This document shows, piece by piece, positions 7,926-16,718 of a stretch of 64,000 nucleotides of DNA. The notes beneath the pieces are model-generated. The model did not search any database. It was given only the letters and a program-made list of their open reading frames with translations, and was not told the DNA's origin. The position numbers and the translations under genes are program-made. The stretch covers positions 1-64,000 of the forward strand of contig NZ_JALJRB010000012.1 of the NCBI RefSeq assembly GCF_022968795.1, given 5' to 3'. The stretch's first letter is position 1, and every line of letters starts with the position of its first letter. This DNA comes from Desulfatitalea alkaliphila. Its GTDB lineage: Bacteria; Desulfobacterota; Desulfobacteria; Desulfobacterales; Desulfosarcinaceae.

Positions 7926-10549
7926 TACCTTACTTCTCCATTCCTTTCTATAGCGATTTTGAGATCATTGTAAATCCTTCTCGTCCTGGGCGTAAAATTT
8001 TGTATATTCAACAATCTTTCGTTTTCTTCGAAATAAGAATTTTCGACCTGTGTTGTAAAAGCATCTTTGGGGGCATCGACAAACTTATTATCACTAAAAC
8101 AATCCCTTTCAGAAATATGACAAGAATTGTCATGGGCAACCAAACCTTGATTGCAGGCGAATAGTTTGAGATGAGCATGTATTAAAGGGTAACCGCTTAA
8201 TCTTCTATTCAACCAATTCCTTAAGTAAGGTTTGTTGAAAATTCTCCGCATCGTCACCCGTAATAGCTGCCGCGCAATGGCTTTGAAAAATCGTATCGGA
8301 ATCCTGCAAAACCACCTTAAACCAGCCGTCAGTATACGCAATGGCCATGTGATACGCCAAGAGTTGCTTTGCAAAATGGCTTGCACACGCTCTTCATGAG
8401 AAGTTGCGAGTACTCGCCAATGATTGGACGCTTCGAGTGATGCGGTCAATTGCGCTTGCAAGGTTTGAACTTGCGCCTCTTTTTCTTGAGCCTTAACGTA
8501 CCAACTATGTGTATTGTCTAGCGAGGCTCTGTGGTCCTCCTGAAGTTTGAGAAGTTGCTCCTGCAGAGATTCTTGATTTATCCGCGCTTCATCAACCCTA
8601 CCGATGGATAGTTGCAATTCTCGGTTTGTTTCCTCTAAGCTTGATTCTAAACGAACAATTGTTTCTCTATTTTTGGATGCTTCCTTTTTAAGAACGTCTC
8701 TTTCTTCCTTCAGTACGCCTATATTTTCATTAAGTTCCGCAAACTCTCTTTCCAGCTTGCGGATTTTCGCATTTGAATTTACTAAAATATCTTCAATCTT
8801 TTGCTTTTCGGTCAGCAGATTCTTGATTTCCGATTTTGCCTGTTGTTCCGTTTCCCTCTCCCGGGTCTCTGCGGCAATAGCTCGCTGCTCAAGCTCAGCA
8901 GCACGCGTCTCGGTTTGCAACAAGCGATTTTCCATGCGGGAAAATTGATCCTTGGACCACGCAACCTGTTTCTCGAGATGTTCAGCAAGGGAAAACCTGT
9001 CTCTGAGGGAATTACCTATGTGGGATATGGATTGGCTTAGGGTGGTGATTTCTCTTGCATAGGTCTCCATGGAGGCTTGCACTGTGGCGCCCACTCGATG
9101 CTCCCCTTCGTCCAGCCGATGCTTTAGGTGCTGCATATACAGCTTTTGCGCCTGTAAGGCTTCTTCAATCGCTTTGAACCATATGTCGGAGCTTTCCGGA
9201 GGTTGAGTCTCATTTTCCCTGATCGGAATTGCATCAAGCGTGTCGCGCATCAGTTTGAAGCACCATTCCTTTAGCGGTCTTTGCCACAGCAGAGCGGCCC
9301 ATCCCTGGAATGGTTGCGGCAAGGTGAAAGGGCTGATGGAAACGGTGCGTAATGGATCCGGATCATCCACAACCCCTGTGGTTAGTTCTCTGACGAAAAT
9401 GAAAAAGGATAAGAAGAGGTTTTCAGGCCAGACGCAATCTTGGGCAATAGATGAGATCGATCCGTAATCGATCAGGCTTGCATTTCCATTTTGGGCGATA
9501 AGAATATTCCAGGTTCTAACATCGTCATGATACAAGTTTTCAGCTTCTAGTGCTGCAAGTTGATCCAAGATGTCTCGTAGTATGGAGATGGGGTCATAAT
9601 GAGCGCCCTCACGTATTAAATCCAGCAGCAATTTGCCCTCATCACGGGCTATCACAACCCATCCTTCACTTTCATTTGAACCTGAAACAATGCATTGCGA
9701 TGTGGGAAAACAGGGTGGCGGATTGGTAAGAAAGAAGGTTTCGCGACCGAATTCCGCTCTGTTTTTAGGTCCGAGGCGGTGTTGGAAATTGTAAAATTTC
9801 AAAATTTTATTATCACTGAAGTAGTAGCGCCGGCTTCCGGCGTGGGCTCCCCTGGCCATGAAATGCGGATCGGTTGTCCATTCATCGAATCGGTCCGCAT
9901 AACCACCCAGGACCCAACACAAATTACTCGCGATGCACAATGGACGCTTAATCGGGGCAAGGTGGGTTTCATGTCGTGCCAATTCATGAACGAAGGCGCA
10001 ACCCTCCAATAGGCTGCGAGGGTCCTCGGGCTGGGAAGGGCCCCAGTAGAGCGGCTCTTCCCGCAACGCCAGCTCCAGGATCATGGCGCCGGCTTTGTCG
10101 AGCGTTTGATGAATCAGGTTTTTTGCTGCATCCACACCCGACTCATGTATAATGTGGTGAAATACGCTGAGCCCAAGAACAAGGTCGTATTGATCTTTCT
10201 CAATCCGTCCGAGTACGTTCTCCACGCGCCCGATTTCAAATGTCACTTTCATATCGGGATTTTCAACGGCCACCGCATTACAGATTGCAATGTTCTTATC
10301 CAGGTAGTCGACCCCGTGGACGGTAGCGCCCCTGGCTGCAAGGCTCAAGCTGAAGAACCCCTGGGCGCATCCGAGATCAAGAACTTTAAGAGGTCGATCA
10401 ACAACCTTTTGCAGAGCGTCGTAAACGCTGATGATGGTCGCTAACCGATCCGTACAAGGCCTTGCAACAGCCTCCGACAACTCGGGGTGCCCATAAATCG
10501 GCTGGTAGACCTCGGGAAGTTCCTTGACAAGTACTGTCAATGGGTTCAT
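7925..10549 (-). CDS. WbdD-like bifunctional methyltransferase/kinase with coiled coil (O-antigen chain terminator)
   Basis: Domain order matches E. coli WbdD, which caps the growing O-antigen with phosphate and methyl and measures its length. Residues ~55-160 are a SAM methyltransferase (VLDLGCAQGFFSLSLAARG). Residues ~240-450 are a protein-kinase-like fold with the catalytic loop HDDVRTWNIL (341-350) and DYG (361-363) replacing HRD and DFG. Residues ~480-730 are a long heptad-rich coiled coil, the molecular ruler in WbdD. The last ~130 residues are basic with amphipathic stretches (WPLRILTAGLRWF), probably for membrane or transferase contact. The ATG overlaps the preceding stop as ATGA and the stop overlaps the next start as TAATG. 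Wzt in the same operon carries the extension needed to recognise such a cap. Assignment rests on architecture; the exact cap is unknown. Confidence 0.82.
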   Translation of the reverse strand: MNPLTVLVKELPEVYQPIYGHPELSEAVARPCTDRLATIISVYDALQKVVDRPLKVLDLGCAQGFFSLSLAARGATVHGVDYLDKNIAICNAVAVENPDMKVTFEIGRVENVLGRIEKDQYDLVLGLSVFHHIIHESGVDAAKNLIHQTLDKAGAMILELALREEPLYWGPSQPEDPRSLLEGCAFVHELARHETHLAPIKRPLCIASNLCWVLGGYADRFDEWTTDPHFMARGAHAGSRRYYFSDNKILKFYNFQHRLGPKNRAEFGRETFFLTNPPPCFPTSQCIVSGSNESEGWVVIARDEGKLLLDLIREGAHYDPISILRDILDQLAALEAENLYHDDVRTWNILIAQNGNASLIDYGSISSIAQDCVWPENLFLSFFIFVRELTTGVVDDPDPLRTVSISPFTLPQPFQGWAALLWQRPLKEWCFKLMRDTLDAIPIRENETQPPESSDIWFKAIEEALQAQKLYMQHLKHRLDEGEHRVGATVQASMETYAREITTLSQSISHIGNSLRDRFSLAEHLEKQVAWSKDQFSRMENRLLQTETRAAELEQRAIAAETRERETEQQAKSEIKNLLTEKQKIEDILVNSNAKIRKLEREFAELNENIGVLKEERDVLKKEASKNRETIVRLESSLEETNRELQLSIGRVDEARINQESLQEQLLKLQEDHRASLDNTHSWYVKAQEKEAQVQTLQAQLTASLEASNHWRVLATSHEERVQAILQSNSWRITWPLRILTAGLRWFCRIPIRFFKAIARQLLRVTMRRIFNKPYLRNWLNRRLSGYPLIHAHLKLFACNQGLVAHDNSCHISERDCFSDNKFVDAPKDAFTTQVENSYFEENERLLNIQNFTPRTRRIYNDLKIAIERNGEVR

Positions 10550-10953
10550 TGCCGCACCCCTTGCGCTTGAATGACGACAACGTCATCCACCAGGTCCTCT
10601 TCGATAATGAAACATGGAGGCCCTAATCGGTCCAGTGCGTTTTTAACCGTCGGAAGTAGGTCCGGCCGGTCATGAACAAGGTCGCCCAGAAATACGACAA
10701 AATCGAACGGTTCTTCCTGATGCAAGCGATTCAGGGCTTCAATCAATTTGTTGTAATCCTGTTCAAACGGGGTATCGGGTTGCCCCCAATGCCCATCGGC
10801 GGCAACGGCGAAACGCAATTTGGTATCATGCCCGCTTTCGTGGGTTTCCGAAGCGCATGCCGTGATGTGCAGGAAAAGCAGTACGATTTGCACAAATGTC
10901 GCGATATGTTGAAGTCCGATCTTGGCGCGCCTTTCAGTTGCAGGTGTGGCCAT
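10546..10953 (-). pseudogene. Truncated calcineurin-like phosphoesterase lipoprotein
   Basis: The 135-residue frame begins with a hydrophobic signal and a lipobox-like ITAC (Cys near residue 33), then LRFAVAADGHWGQ and FVVFLGDLVHD. These are the first two metal-binding blocks (D-x-H/D-type and GD-x-x) of a metallophosphoesterase. The family's GNHD block and the C-terminal histidines are absent: after DRLGPPCFIIEE the frame runs out in unrelated sequence and stops, overlapping the WbdD-like ATG as ATGA. Family members are normally over 200 residues, so this is a 5' fragment and should lack activity. It may persist only because translation through it couples wzt to the next gene. Confidence 0.65.
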
Positions 10954-12253
10954 TCAGTTGCCTTTGCTGTTCGATGGTTTCAAAAGAGGCGGTGAGGTCG
11001 ACGAGCCCCCAAAACTGTATCGTTCGGCCGACATGTATCATTACGGAATCGTAGCGACGCTCGATGGGCTCCAAATTCGTGAGCGGGTCTCCAGATGAAA
11101 TGCCGAAGGAAATCAGGTAGTGGCCTTCATTGAGTGCCATGGGCAGGGAAAACCGGAACACTTTGATGTTGCCGGCTTCGGCGGCGAGGTGCGACCGGCC
11201 TTCATTGGCGATAAAGGAGTTGGTGCCGTAGAGAAAGATGCCCTCGAGGGTTTTAATTAGAAAACCGGGTACGACGCTGGAAAAATCATTGTCGAAACGA
11301 ACCTTAAAATAGAAATCGGTTTGTGCATTGCTTTCTATGCGCGAGGGGTAATGCTCGCCCTGGGCCACGATGAGATAATCGAGAATAGCGCCGCCGCCCT
11401 GTCCCCAGCGATGCTCTTCCACGCAATACCCAGGCCTGGTGTGAAAAACATCATCGTCGCCATTGAGCATTTGGGTGCCCGCGCAGCCGAATTGACAAGA
11501 ACCTTGAACCTCAGGGCAAGGGGACTTGCCGAAGAGTTCGTCCAGGTATCGGTTGGTGACTTGTCGCGACGACCCATCCTGTTCGACATGCCCGTTTTTG
11601 AGCAGGATTGCGCGTTCGCAGTGCTTTACGATGTCACCCACGCTGTGGGAGACAAGCAAGAGGGTTGTTCCCTGTTGCTTGAATCGGGCGATTCGCTGAA
11701 AGCATTTTGCTTGAAAATAGGCATCGCCAACGGCCATTGCCTCATCGATGATCAGGGTGTCCGGGCGAACGGCGGTTGCGGCGCTGAACGCCAGTCGCAT
11801 TTGCATTCCGCTGGAATATATGCGCACCGGTTGATCGATGTAGTCGCCGATATCGGCGAACTTTTCGATTTCCGGCAGCAAGTCTTTGATCTCATCGATG
11901 CCCAGACCCATGAGTTGCCCCGCCATGAAAACATTTTGGCGGCCTGTAAAATCGGGGTGAAAGCCCATGCCCAGTTCCAACATTGCCGCCAGGCGCCCGT
12001 GGGTCTGAACAGTACCCGTTGAAGGCTGGAGAGTGCCGGTGATCAGTTTGAGCAAGGTGCTCTTGCCTGCGCCGTTGACACCGACAATGCCCACCGCCTC
12101 TCCGGGGTCGATGGTGAAGTTGATGTCCTGCAAGACCCACTTGGGTATGTGATGGGGGCGGTTTCCCGGCAAAATCCATTCGGCAAGCCGTGCCCAACGC
12201 GTGGGATAATGTTTGAAAGCTTTGCCAAGGCCGTCGACGGCGATTGCAACCAT
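10934..12253 (-). CDS. wzt: O-antigen ABC transporter ATP-binding protein Wzt with C-terminal carbohydrate-binding domain
   Basis: ATPase of the Wzm-Wzt polysaccharide exporter, 439 residues from the ATG at 12253. Walker A is VGVNGAGKSTLLKL, the signature is YSSGMQMRLAFS, and Walker B is DTLIIDEAMAVGD, all in the first ~240 residues. The C-terminal ~180 residues (FHTRPGYCVEEHRWGQGGG and following beta strands) resemble the Wzt-C domain that binds the capped non-reducing end of the O-antigen. This fits the WbdD-like terminator two genes downstream. The ATG overlaps the wzm stop as TAATG. A longer upstream frame exists but only as an artefact across wzm, so it was not used. Confidence 0.92.
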   Translation of the reverse strand: MVAIAVDGLGKAFKHYPTRWARLAEWILPGNRPHHIPKWVLQDINFTIDPGEAVGIVGVNGAGKSTLLKLITGTLQPSTGTVQTHGRLAAMLELGMGFHPDFTGRQNVFMAGQLMGLGIDEIKDLLPEIEKFADIGDYIDQPVRIYSSGMQMRLAFSAATAVRPDTLIIDEAMAVGDAYFQAKCFQRIARFKQQGTTLLLVSHSVGDIVKHCERAILLKNGHVEQDGSSRQVTNRYLDELFGKSPCPEVQGSCQFGCAGTQMLNGDDDVFHTRPGYCVEEHRWGQGGGAILDYLIVAQGEHYPSRIESNAQTDFYFKVRFDNDFSSVVPGFLIKTLEGIFLYGTNSFIANEGRSHLAAEAGNIKVFRFSLPMALNEGHYLISFGISSGDPLTNLEPIERRYDSVMIHVGRTIQFWGLVDLTASFETIEQQRQLNGHTCN

Positions 12254-13074
12254 TATAGTTCGTCCACCATTTCGCCGGCACTTCTGCGGAAAAGCAACAT
12301 GCCCCAACTGCACAGCAAAAGTGCCAAGGCTGTTACCGGCCAGAGCGAGATCCAATCGGGCCATTGGCCGGTGACAAGAATAGTCTGGTAGGCAGCCATT
12401 AGTTGGGTCATCGGGTTGAAGGCGATCATGCCGCGCACTCTCTCCGACAGAATGGAGATGGGATAAACGATCGGGGTGAGCCAGAACCAAAACTGCAACA
12501 CCACGGTAAACAGTTGGCCGACATCGCGAAAGAAGACATTGAGGACGCCAATAACAATGCCAAGACCGATGGCAAAGGCGATTTGAACGGCCAGCACCGG
12601 TAATAGCGCCAGATAGGTCCACCCGGGAAAGTTGCCGGAGAGAATCAGAAAACAGGTGAAAAGACCGAAGATTATGGCAAAGTTCAAACCTGCGCCGGCC
12701 ACCACGGTTACCGGCAGGCAGAGCCGGGGAAAATTGATCTTTTTAAGTAGATTGGCATTCTCGAGAAATATGTTTTGCGCCCTCGTGGTGATTTCGGCAA
12801 ACAAGCCCCAGGTCAACAATCCGGCGCAAAGGTATATACTGTAGGCAAAGGTGCTGTCCACCTCGGGAAGCTTCATGCGCATGATTTGCGAGAAGATCAC
12901 CGTATAGACGATGATCATCGCCAGGGGGTTGAGGAATGTCCACGCTGCCCCCAGTATCGAATTGCGATATTTAAGCTGAAACTCCCGCTTAACGCTGCCG
13001 GCGATGAAGCTTCGATAATTCCACAGAGCATGAAACATCGGAAGAAACGGGCGGCTTTTGACAATCGAGCTCAC
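12253..13074 (-). CDS. wzm: O-antigen ABC transporter permease Wzm
   Basis: ABC-2 type membrane permease with about six hydrophobic segments, starting with the amphipathic LWNYRSFIAGSVKREFQ and the family block YRNSILGAAWTFLNPL. It forms the channel through which undecaprenyl-linked O-antigen crosses the inner membrane, with Wzt. I chose GTG at 13074 (VSSIVKSRPFL), giving 273 residues, because it overlaps the stop of a small upstream frame as GTGA. An in-frame alternative start at 13158 would add 28 residues that do not look like Wzm. The wzt ATG overlaps the stop codon. Confidence 0.9.
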   Translation of the reverse strand: MSSIVKSRPFLPMFHALWNYRSFIAGSVKREFQLKYRNSILGAAWTFLNPLAMIIVYTVIFSQIMRMKLPEVDSTFAYSIYLCAGLLTWGLFAEITTRAQNIFLENANLLKKINFPRLCLPVTVVAGAGLNFAIIFGLFTCFLILSGNFPGWTYLALLPVLAVQIAFAIGLGIVIGVLNVFFRDVGQLFTVVLQFWFWLTPIVYPISILSERVRGMIAFNPMTQLMAAYQTILVTGQWPDWISLWPVTALALLLCSWGMLLFRRSAGEMVDEL

Positions 13075-13313
13075 TGGGACGCAACCTTTTTGTGATCGGT
13101 CAAGATGGTAATGCGCGTCAATGAAAGGCCGAGGCGGCGGGGAACCACCAAAAACCAACGTTGCCGGCGCGATCCGCTGGACGAGACGATGGCGCAGTGC
13201 CGGTATTTGTCTTCGAAGCTGTGGCGCCGGATGCGGCCCGAGCGGGTCGATGATGGCGGAGATGTTGTCGAATCGCTCGCGCTTGCGGGTAGTGGCTGTT
13301 TTGTATTGCTCAT
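13071..13313 (-). CDS. Small hypothetical protein upstream of wzm
   Basis: An 80-residue Ser/Arg-rich frame with no recognised domain. Support comes from context: an ATG preceded by AAGAGA at a workable distance, GC-rich third positions in the second half, and a TGA that overlaps the proposed wzm GTG start as GTGA. The central stretch RRHSFEDKYRHCAIVSS is the only part that looks like folded protein. It could equally be the remnant of a larger gene lost between the regulator and wzm. Confidence 0.4.
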   Translation of the reverse strand: MSNTKQPLPASASDSTTSPPSSTRSGRIRRHSFEDKYRHCAIVSSSGSRRQRWFLVVPRRLGLSLTRITILTDHKKVASQ

Positions 13314-13358
13314 GATCTCTTGTTGCCCGTCACCCGTGGCGCCATGTGCCGGTGCGGA

Positions 13359-13937
13359 CTAATATTGAATCATGGGTACTTGTTTTTTGCGTGGCACGGG
13401 CAATGGTTTGTATTTGCCGCCTTCCGGCGGGATCCGGGTGTCCAGCAGTCGATCGAAATGGAGGTCGATGAGCGCGCTTGCGGGGATGACGGTTTGACCC
13501 AAAAAAAGCTGGCCTGCTTTTTCGTCGTCGATGACGGCCGCAAGCTCCAGGTTGGTTTGCTTGAGGGCCAGGTAGGCGATTTCGGCGATTTCGTTGGAAC
13601 CGTAGAGTACAATGGTGCGCACGCCTTCTTGTTCCAACTGCTTCAAGGTGTTCTCGAGTTTGGATTTGGCCATTCTGTAGAAATCAAGGGAGTGCTGGAT
13701 AAAGTCGCAGGTCAGGCGGGTTTTTTCCAGCAGGCCCTTGGGGGTGAGCAGGTACCCTACCCTGTTCCTGGGATAAGTGCGAATTTTAAAATAGCTTTTT
13801 TGCACCAACTGCTTGATGTAGAGGTTGACCAATCCCAGGGAGACATCCAGTCGTTCTGCCAGTTCCCGCTGGGTGGGCGGATTCTCTTTGTCCATTTCCT
13901 GCAGTAGTGTGAGGGTGCGGATGTCGCGCAGCTTCAT
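13359..13937 (-). CDS. Winged-helix regulator with Rossmann-like C-terminal domain
   Basis: From the ATG at 13937 the protein has 192 residues. Residues ~1-70 form a winged helix of the MarR type (TQRELAERLDVSLGLVNLYI is the helix-turn-helix, then a wing with RTYPRNRVGYLLTPKG). Residues ~110-190 contain a Rossmann-like strand-loop (TIVLYGSNEIAEIAYLAL) and AAVIDDEKAGQLFLGQTVIP, as in sugar O-acyltransferase PglD-like or CoA/nucleotide-binding domains. Such proteins sit at the head of O-antigen loci, so it probably regulates the wzm-wzt operon just downstream. The ligand is unknown. A longer frame extends to 14174 but the added sequence looks non-coding. Confidence 0.78.
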   Translation of the reverse strand: MKLRDIRTLTLLQEMDKENPPTQRELAERLDVSLGLVNLYIKQLVQKSYFKIRTYPRNRVGYLLTPKGLLEKTRLTCDFIQHSLDFYRMAKSKLENTLKQLEQEGVRTIVLYGSNEIAEIAYLALKQTNLELAAVIDDEKAGQLFLGQTVIPASALIDLHFDRLLDTRIPPEGGKYKPLPVPRKKQVPMIQY

Positions 13938-14245
13938 TGGGTCGGAGTCGGTGTCGAATTTGCGGGGTTGCTGGTGAGCTGGAGGTAGCTCCGCCTGGTG
14001 GATTACGGATACAGATCCAGTCGATGAGAGGGCCGCGGTCGTGAGTTCATCGGCATCATGTCGCCTTCGTCCATGGCACGGTTCCATCCGGAAGCGCGAA
14101 TATGATGGGCTTGAGAATGTGTTCAGCGCTTCTTGTTCATCAATTGAACATGATTCGCATTGAAAGGCAAGCAAAAAATGATGCGTATTTTTCCGTTCAA
14201 TATTCTTTTCACTTCTCAGGCTTCAAAAGGCGGTGTAAGAGGCAG

Positions 14246-14276
14246 GGCGCCCGGCATGTTCATCGTGCCGGGCGCC
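14246..14276 (-). terminator. Strong hairpin after the phospholipase gene
   Basis: Perfect 11-bp GC-rich inverted repeat (14246-14256 with 14266-14276) around a 9-nt loop, starting 14 bases beyond the stop codon of the minus-strand phospholipase-like gene. No long T-tract follows, so termination may be partly Rho-assisted, or the hairpin may protect the mRNA 3' end. Confidence 0.6.
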
Positions 14277-14289
14277 TTGCGGAAACATT

Positions 14290-16704
14290 TTAATTAAAGG
14301 ATCCGTCGACACGGGTACTTTTGTTGATTGAAGGGCTGACGTGTATGTAAAATTGAGCTCGTTGCCCCTGGGCTACGGGTACGGATATGTTGAAGTTCTC
14401 CAGCGTGCCGGGCATGAAACGCTTCTCATATCTTTGTTCGGTTTGTGACCAGGCCCGGACATCCAGGTAAGCCTCCCGCACACTGGGGCCGGAAGGCAAG
14501 GGAACGTATACCGTGCCGGAGATGGTCAGCGCCTCGCCATCCATCATCCCGGTGAAGGTGCGCGTTCTCTGGTTCGCCTCCCACCATTTATCTGATTCCG
14601 GGGAGTCGACGTAACTGGTATCGCCGGCGCCGGTGATGGTGTAACTGATCCATGGCAGGTCGTCACTGGGTCTGAAAGTACCGGAAGTGGTGGACCCCTG
14701 TCCGGAGTCACTTGCCTGGGTGATGTTGATGGTCATCGAATCCACTGCCAGAAATACCCTGTCAACTGTTTCGAGTGTGACTTCGGGGTAGAAGCGATCA
14801 CCGGCGTTCAAGTTGTAATAGGTGTGGCTGGCCCGCGACGTTGCACCGGGCTGCACGATCTCGGTGAAGGTGTTGCCGTCACCGAATTTCCAGGTAAACC
14901 GATAGGTGGCTTCGGGGCGCCCCACCGCCTCGAAATTATGGGTGACCCGGGTTGCACCCCGTTGCAATTCATAGGTCACGATACGGGGCGGCAAAATGGT
15001 GACGGTGGCCTCTTCGGATTCAAACAGGAACGATTCGCTTTGAAAATGACGGGTTCCGGCTTTGATCTCGATATGCACCGACTGGAGGTTTTCGATGCGG
15101 TAGAATTCTTCTTCTTCGGTCAGCGCCTCTCCCGCTAAGGGTGCGTAAAGCTGCAAATCCCTTCGTTCCAGGGAGCCGTCGGGCATTTCGATCTTGTCCA
15201 GCTTGCCATTCCTGAAATACAGTTCGCGTGTTTTGACCGCGTTGTCCTCTTCGCTGATGACCAGCTTGGCCGCGCCGGTGTATTCGACGAGCAATTCGTA
15301 GTCGGACCAGGCTTTGTCCCTTGCCTGATAATGCTCCATTTCAGCGTCGATGCGGATCACGTTGCGGGAATAATTATTGCGGCCGGGCGCATTGCCCTGC
15401 TGAATCCCTTCGTCGGTGTAGGTGGCTTTCAGCTCCAGGGTCGGGAAAAACATGTCCATGAGATCCGCATTGGCGTAAATCGCAATGGGCAGCAGCACCT
15501 TGGCCTGATCCGGGGCGTAAGCGTTGGGTATGTGGTACCGGCCGTGTTTACCAAGTAAGCGCCCCGCTGATTCCAGCGGGTCTACCAAGACCGACTGGTC
15601 CGGATCGAACCAGTGAAAGCTGAGGCGCTCTTGGGCCATGGTCATGAGCATCCAGTCGAACGCACCGCCTTTTCCTTCATATCGCTTAACTCTGCGTTGG
15701 ATCAGGTAGCCTTGAACCCGAGTGTATCGTTCCTGCAAGTCGGCAAACTGCGGAGACGGATAGGGAAGCGCCAAAAACCTGTCGTAATGATTGGGTATGA
15801 CATGGGAGGGTTGGTCGTAAATGGTGTCGGCGGAATAGAAATTCTCGTTGATAAAAGTGGCTACCCGGTGAAAAAGTGCCTCCGGTTTCTGTTGGGTGCC
15901 TCCCGCGCCGGCGAGAAAGGGGGTTAGGCGGGGATCCAACAGGGGATCCCGGGCTGCGCTGCGCACATGCTCACTGAAAACCCTGGATTCGATGGGCTCA
16001 TCCAAGGCGTGGGCATCGTTGCGAACATGGGCCGGCTGGGTCATGTCGGCCAGCATGTGCATGGATTCACCGAGCGCACGGTAGGCCAACGCCAGGTAAG
16101 TTCGGCGCTGATCGGCATGATCGACCGGGACCAGGTTCAGATTGAGCTTGAAGTGGCTCTGCGAAAGCATCGGCGGCAGGGGACGTTCATCATCCACTTC
16201 CATGGCCAGTTTGTAATAAACAAGCCCCTGCTTGAAACTGAATGGGTTGTCCGGATGATCCAGGGCCCATGTTCTTGCGTCAATTTCGGGCGATTCGTAA
16301 AGAACGCCATGGACGATCCACCCATCCGTCAGATAGTGTTCAACACGGCCCAACGGATCATAAAAATGGCGGAGAGATGCATACAGATGGGGCTCGTCGG
16401 CCCAGTCTCCCCCCAAAACAATCCACTGCGCCATTGTGTAATTGCCAAGTGTTAATTGATAATCCTTTACATACAGGCATGAGCTGTCAACAGCGATACC
16501 CCGGTAGGGCTCGTTGCGCAGGTCGCGGGTTATGGGGCTCAGACTGTATTTTTCCTTGTTTTGCATCTGGGACAAAAACAGGTTGACGGCCTCGTGGTTG
16601 ATTTGCCTGTGCGTTCCCTGATTCCATGCAGAAGCATTTTGGGTCATAGACGGTATAAGGAAAGCACAAAGGAACATGCATGTAAGCAATCTCGAATTCA
16701 TCAA
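14290..16704 (-). CDS. Secreted zinc-dependent phospholipase C/S1-nuclease-like protein with PKD-like domain
   Basis: 804 residues with a classic Sec signal peptide (hydrophobic core about residues 5-20, cleavage after NASA). The mature N-terminus begins with Trp27 (WNQGTHRQINHEAV), as in zinc-dependent phospholipase C where the N-terminal Trp binds zinc. The motif ALGESMHMLADMTQPAHV near residue 215 matches the family's H-x3-D-x3-P-x-H block. The N-terminal half therefore looks like a Zn_dep_PLPC hydrolase. Around residues 610-660 a PKD-like beta domain appears (FTWKFGDGNTF), which often mediates surface or matrix binding. The remaining C-terminus is beta-rich. It lies 14 bp after the lipoprotein gene and is probably co-transcribed with it. 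Substrate is not known. Confidence 0.78.
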   Translation of the reverse strand: MMNSRLLTCMFLCAFLIPSMTQNASAWNQGTHRQINHEAVNLFLSQMQNKEKYSLSPITRDLRNEPYRGIAVDSSCLYVKDYQLTLGNYTMAQWIVLGGDWADEPHLYASLRHFYDPLGRVEHYLTDGWIVHGVLYESPEIDARTWALDHPDNPFSFKQGLVYYKLAMEVDDERPLPPMLSQSHFKLNLNLVPVDHADQRRTYLALAYRALGESMHMLADMTQPAHVRNDAHALDEPIESRVFSEHVRSAARDPLLDPRLTPFLAGAGGTQQKPEALFHRVATFINENFYSADTIYDQPSHVIPNHYDRFLALPYPSPQFADLQERYTRVQGYLIQRRVKRYEGKGGAFDWMLMTMAQERLSFHWFDPDQSVLVDPLESAGRLLGKHGRYHIPNAYAPDQAKVLLPIAIYANADLMDMFFPTLELKATYTDEGIQQGNAPGRNNYSRNVIRIDAEMEHYQARDKAWSDYELLVEYTGAAKLVISEEDNAVKTRELYFRNGKLDKIEMPDGSLERRDLQLYAPLAGEALTEEEEFYRIENLQSVHIEIKAGTRHFQSESFLFESEEATVTILPPRIVTYELQRGATRVTHNFEAVGRPEATYRFTWKFGDGNTFTEIVQPGATSRASHTYYNLNAGDRFYPEVTLETVDRVFLAVDSMTINITQASDSGQGSTTSGTFRPSDDLPWISYTITGAGDTSYVDSPESDKWWEANQRTRTFTGMMDGEALTISGTVYVPLPSGPSVREAYLDVRAWSQTEQRYEKRFMPGTLENFNISVPVAQGQRAQFYIHVSPSINKSTRVDGSFN

Positions 16705-16718
16705 TCACCGCCCTTTCT

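Noticed and set aside
13359-14174. Longer start for the winged-helix regulator
   Set aside because: The extra N-terminal residues look non-coding; ATG 13937 precedes the DNA-binding domain directly.
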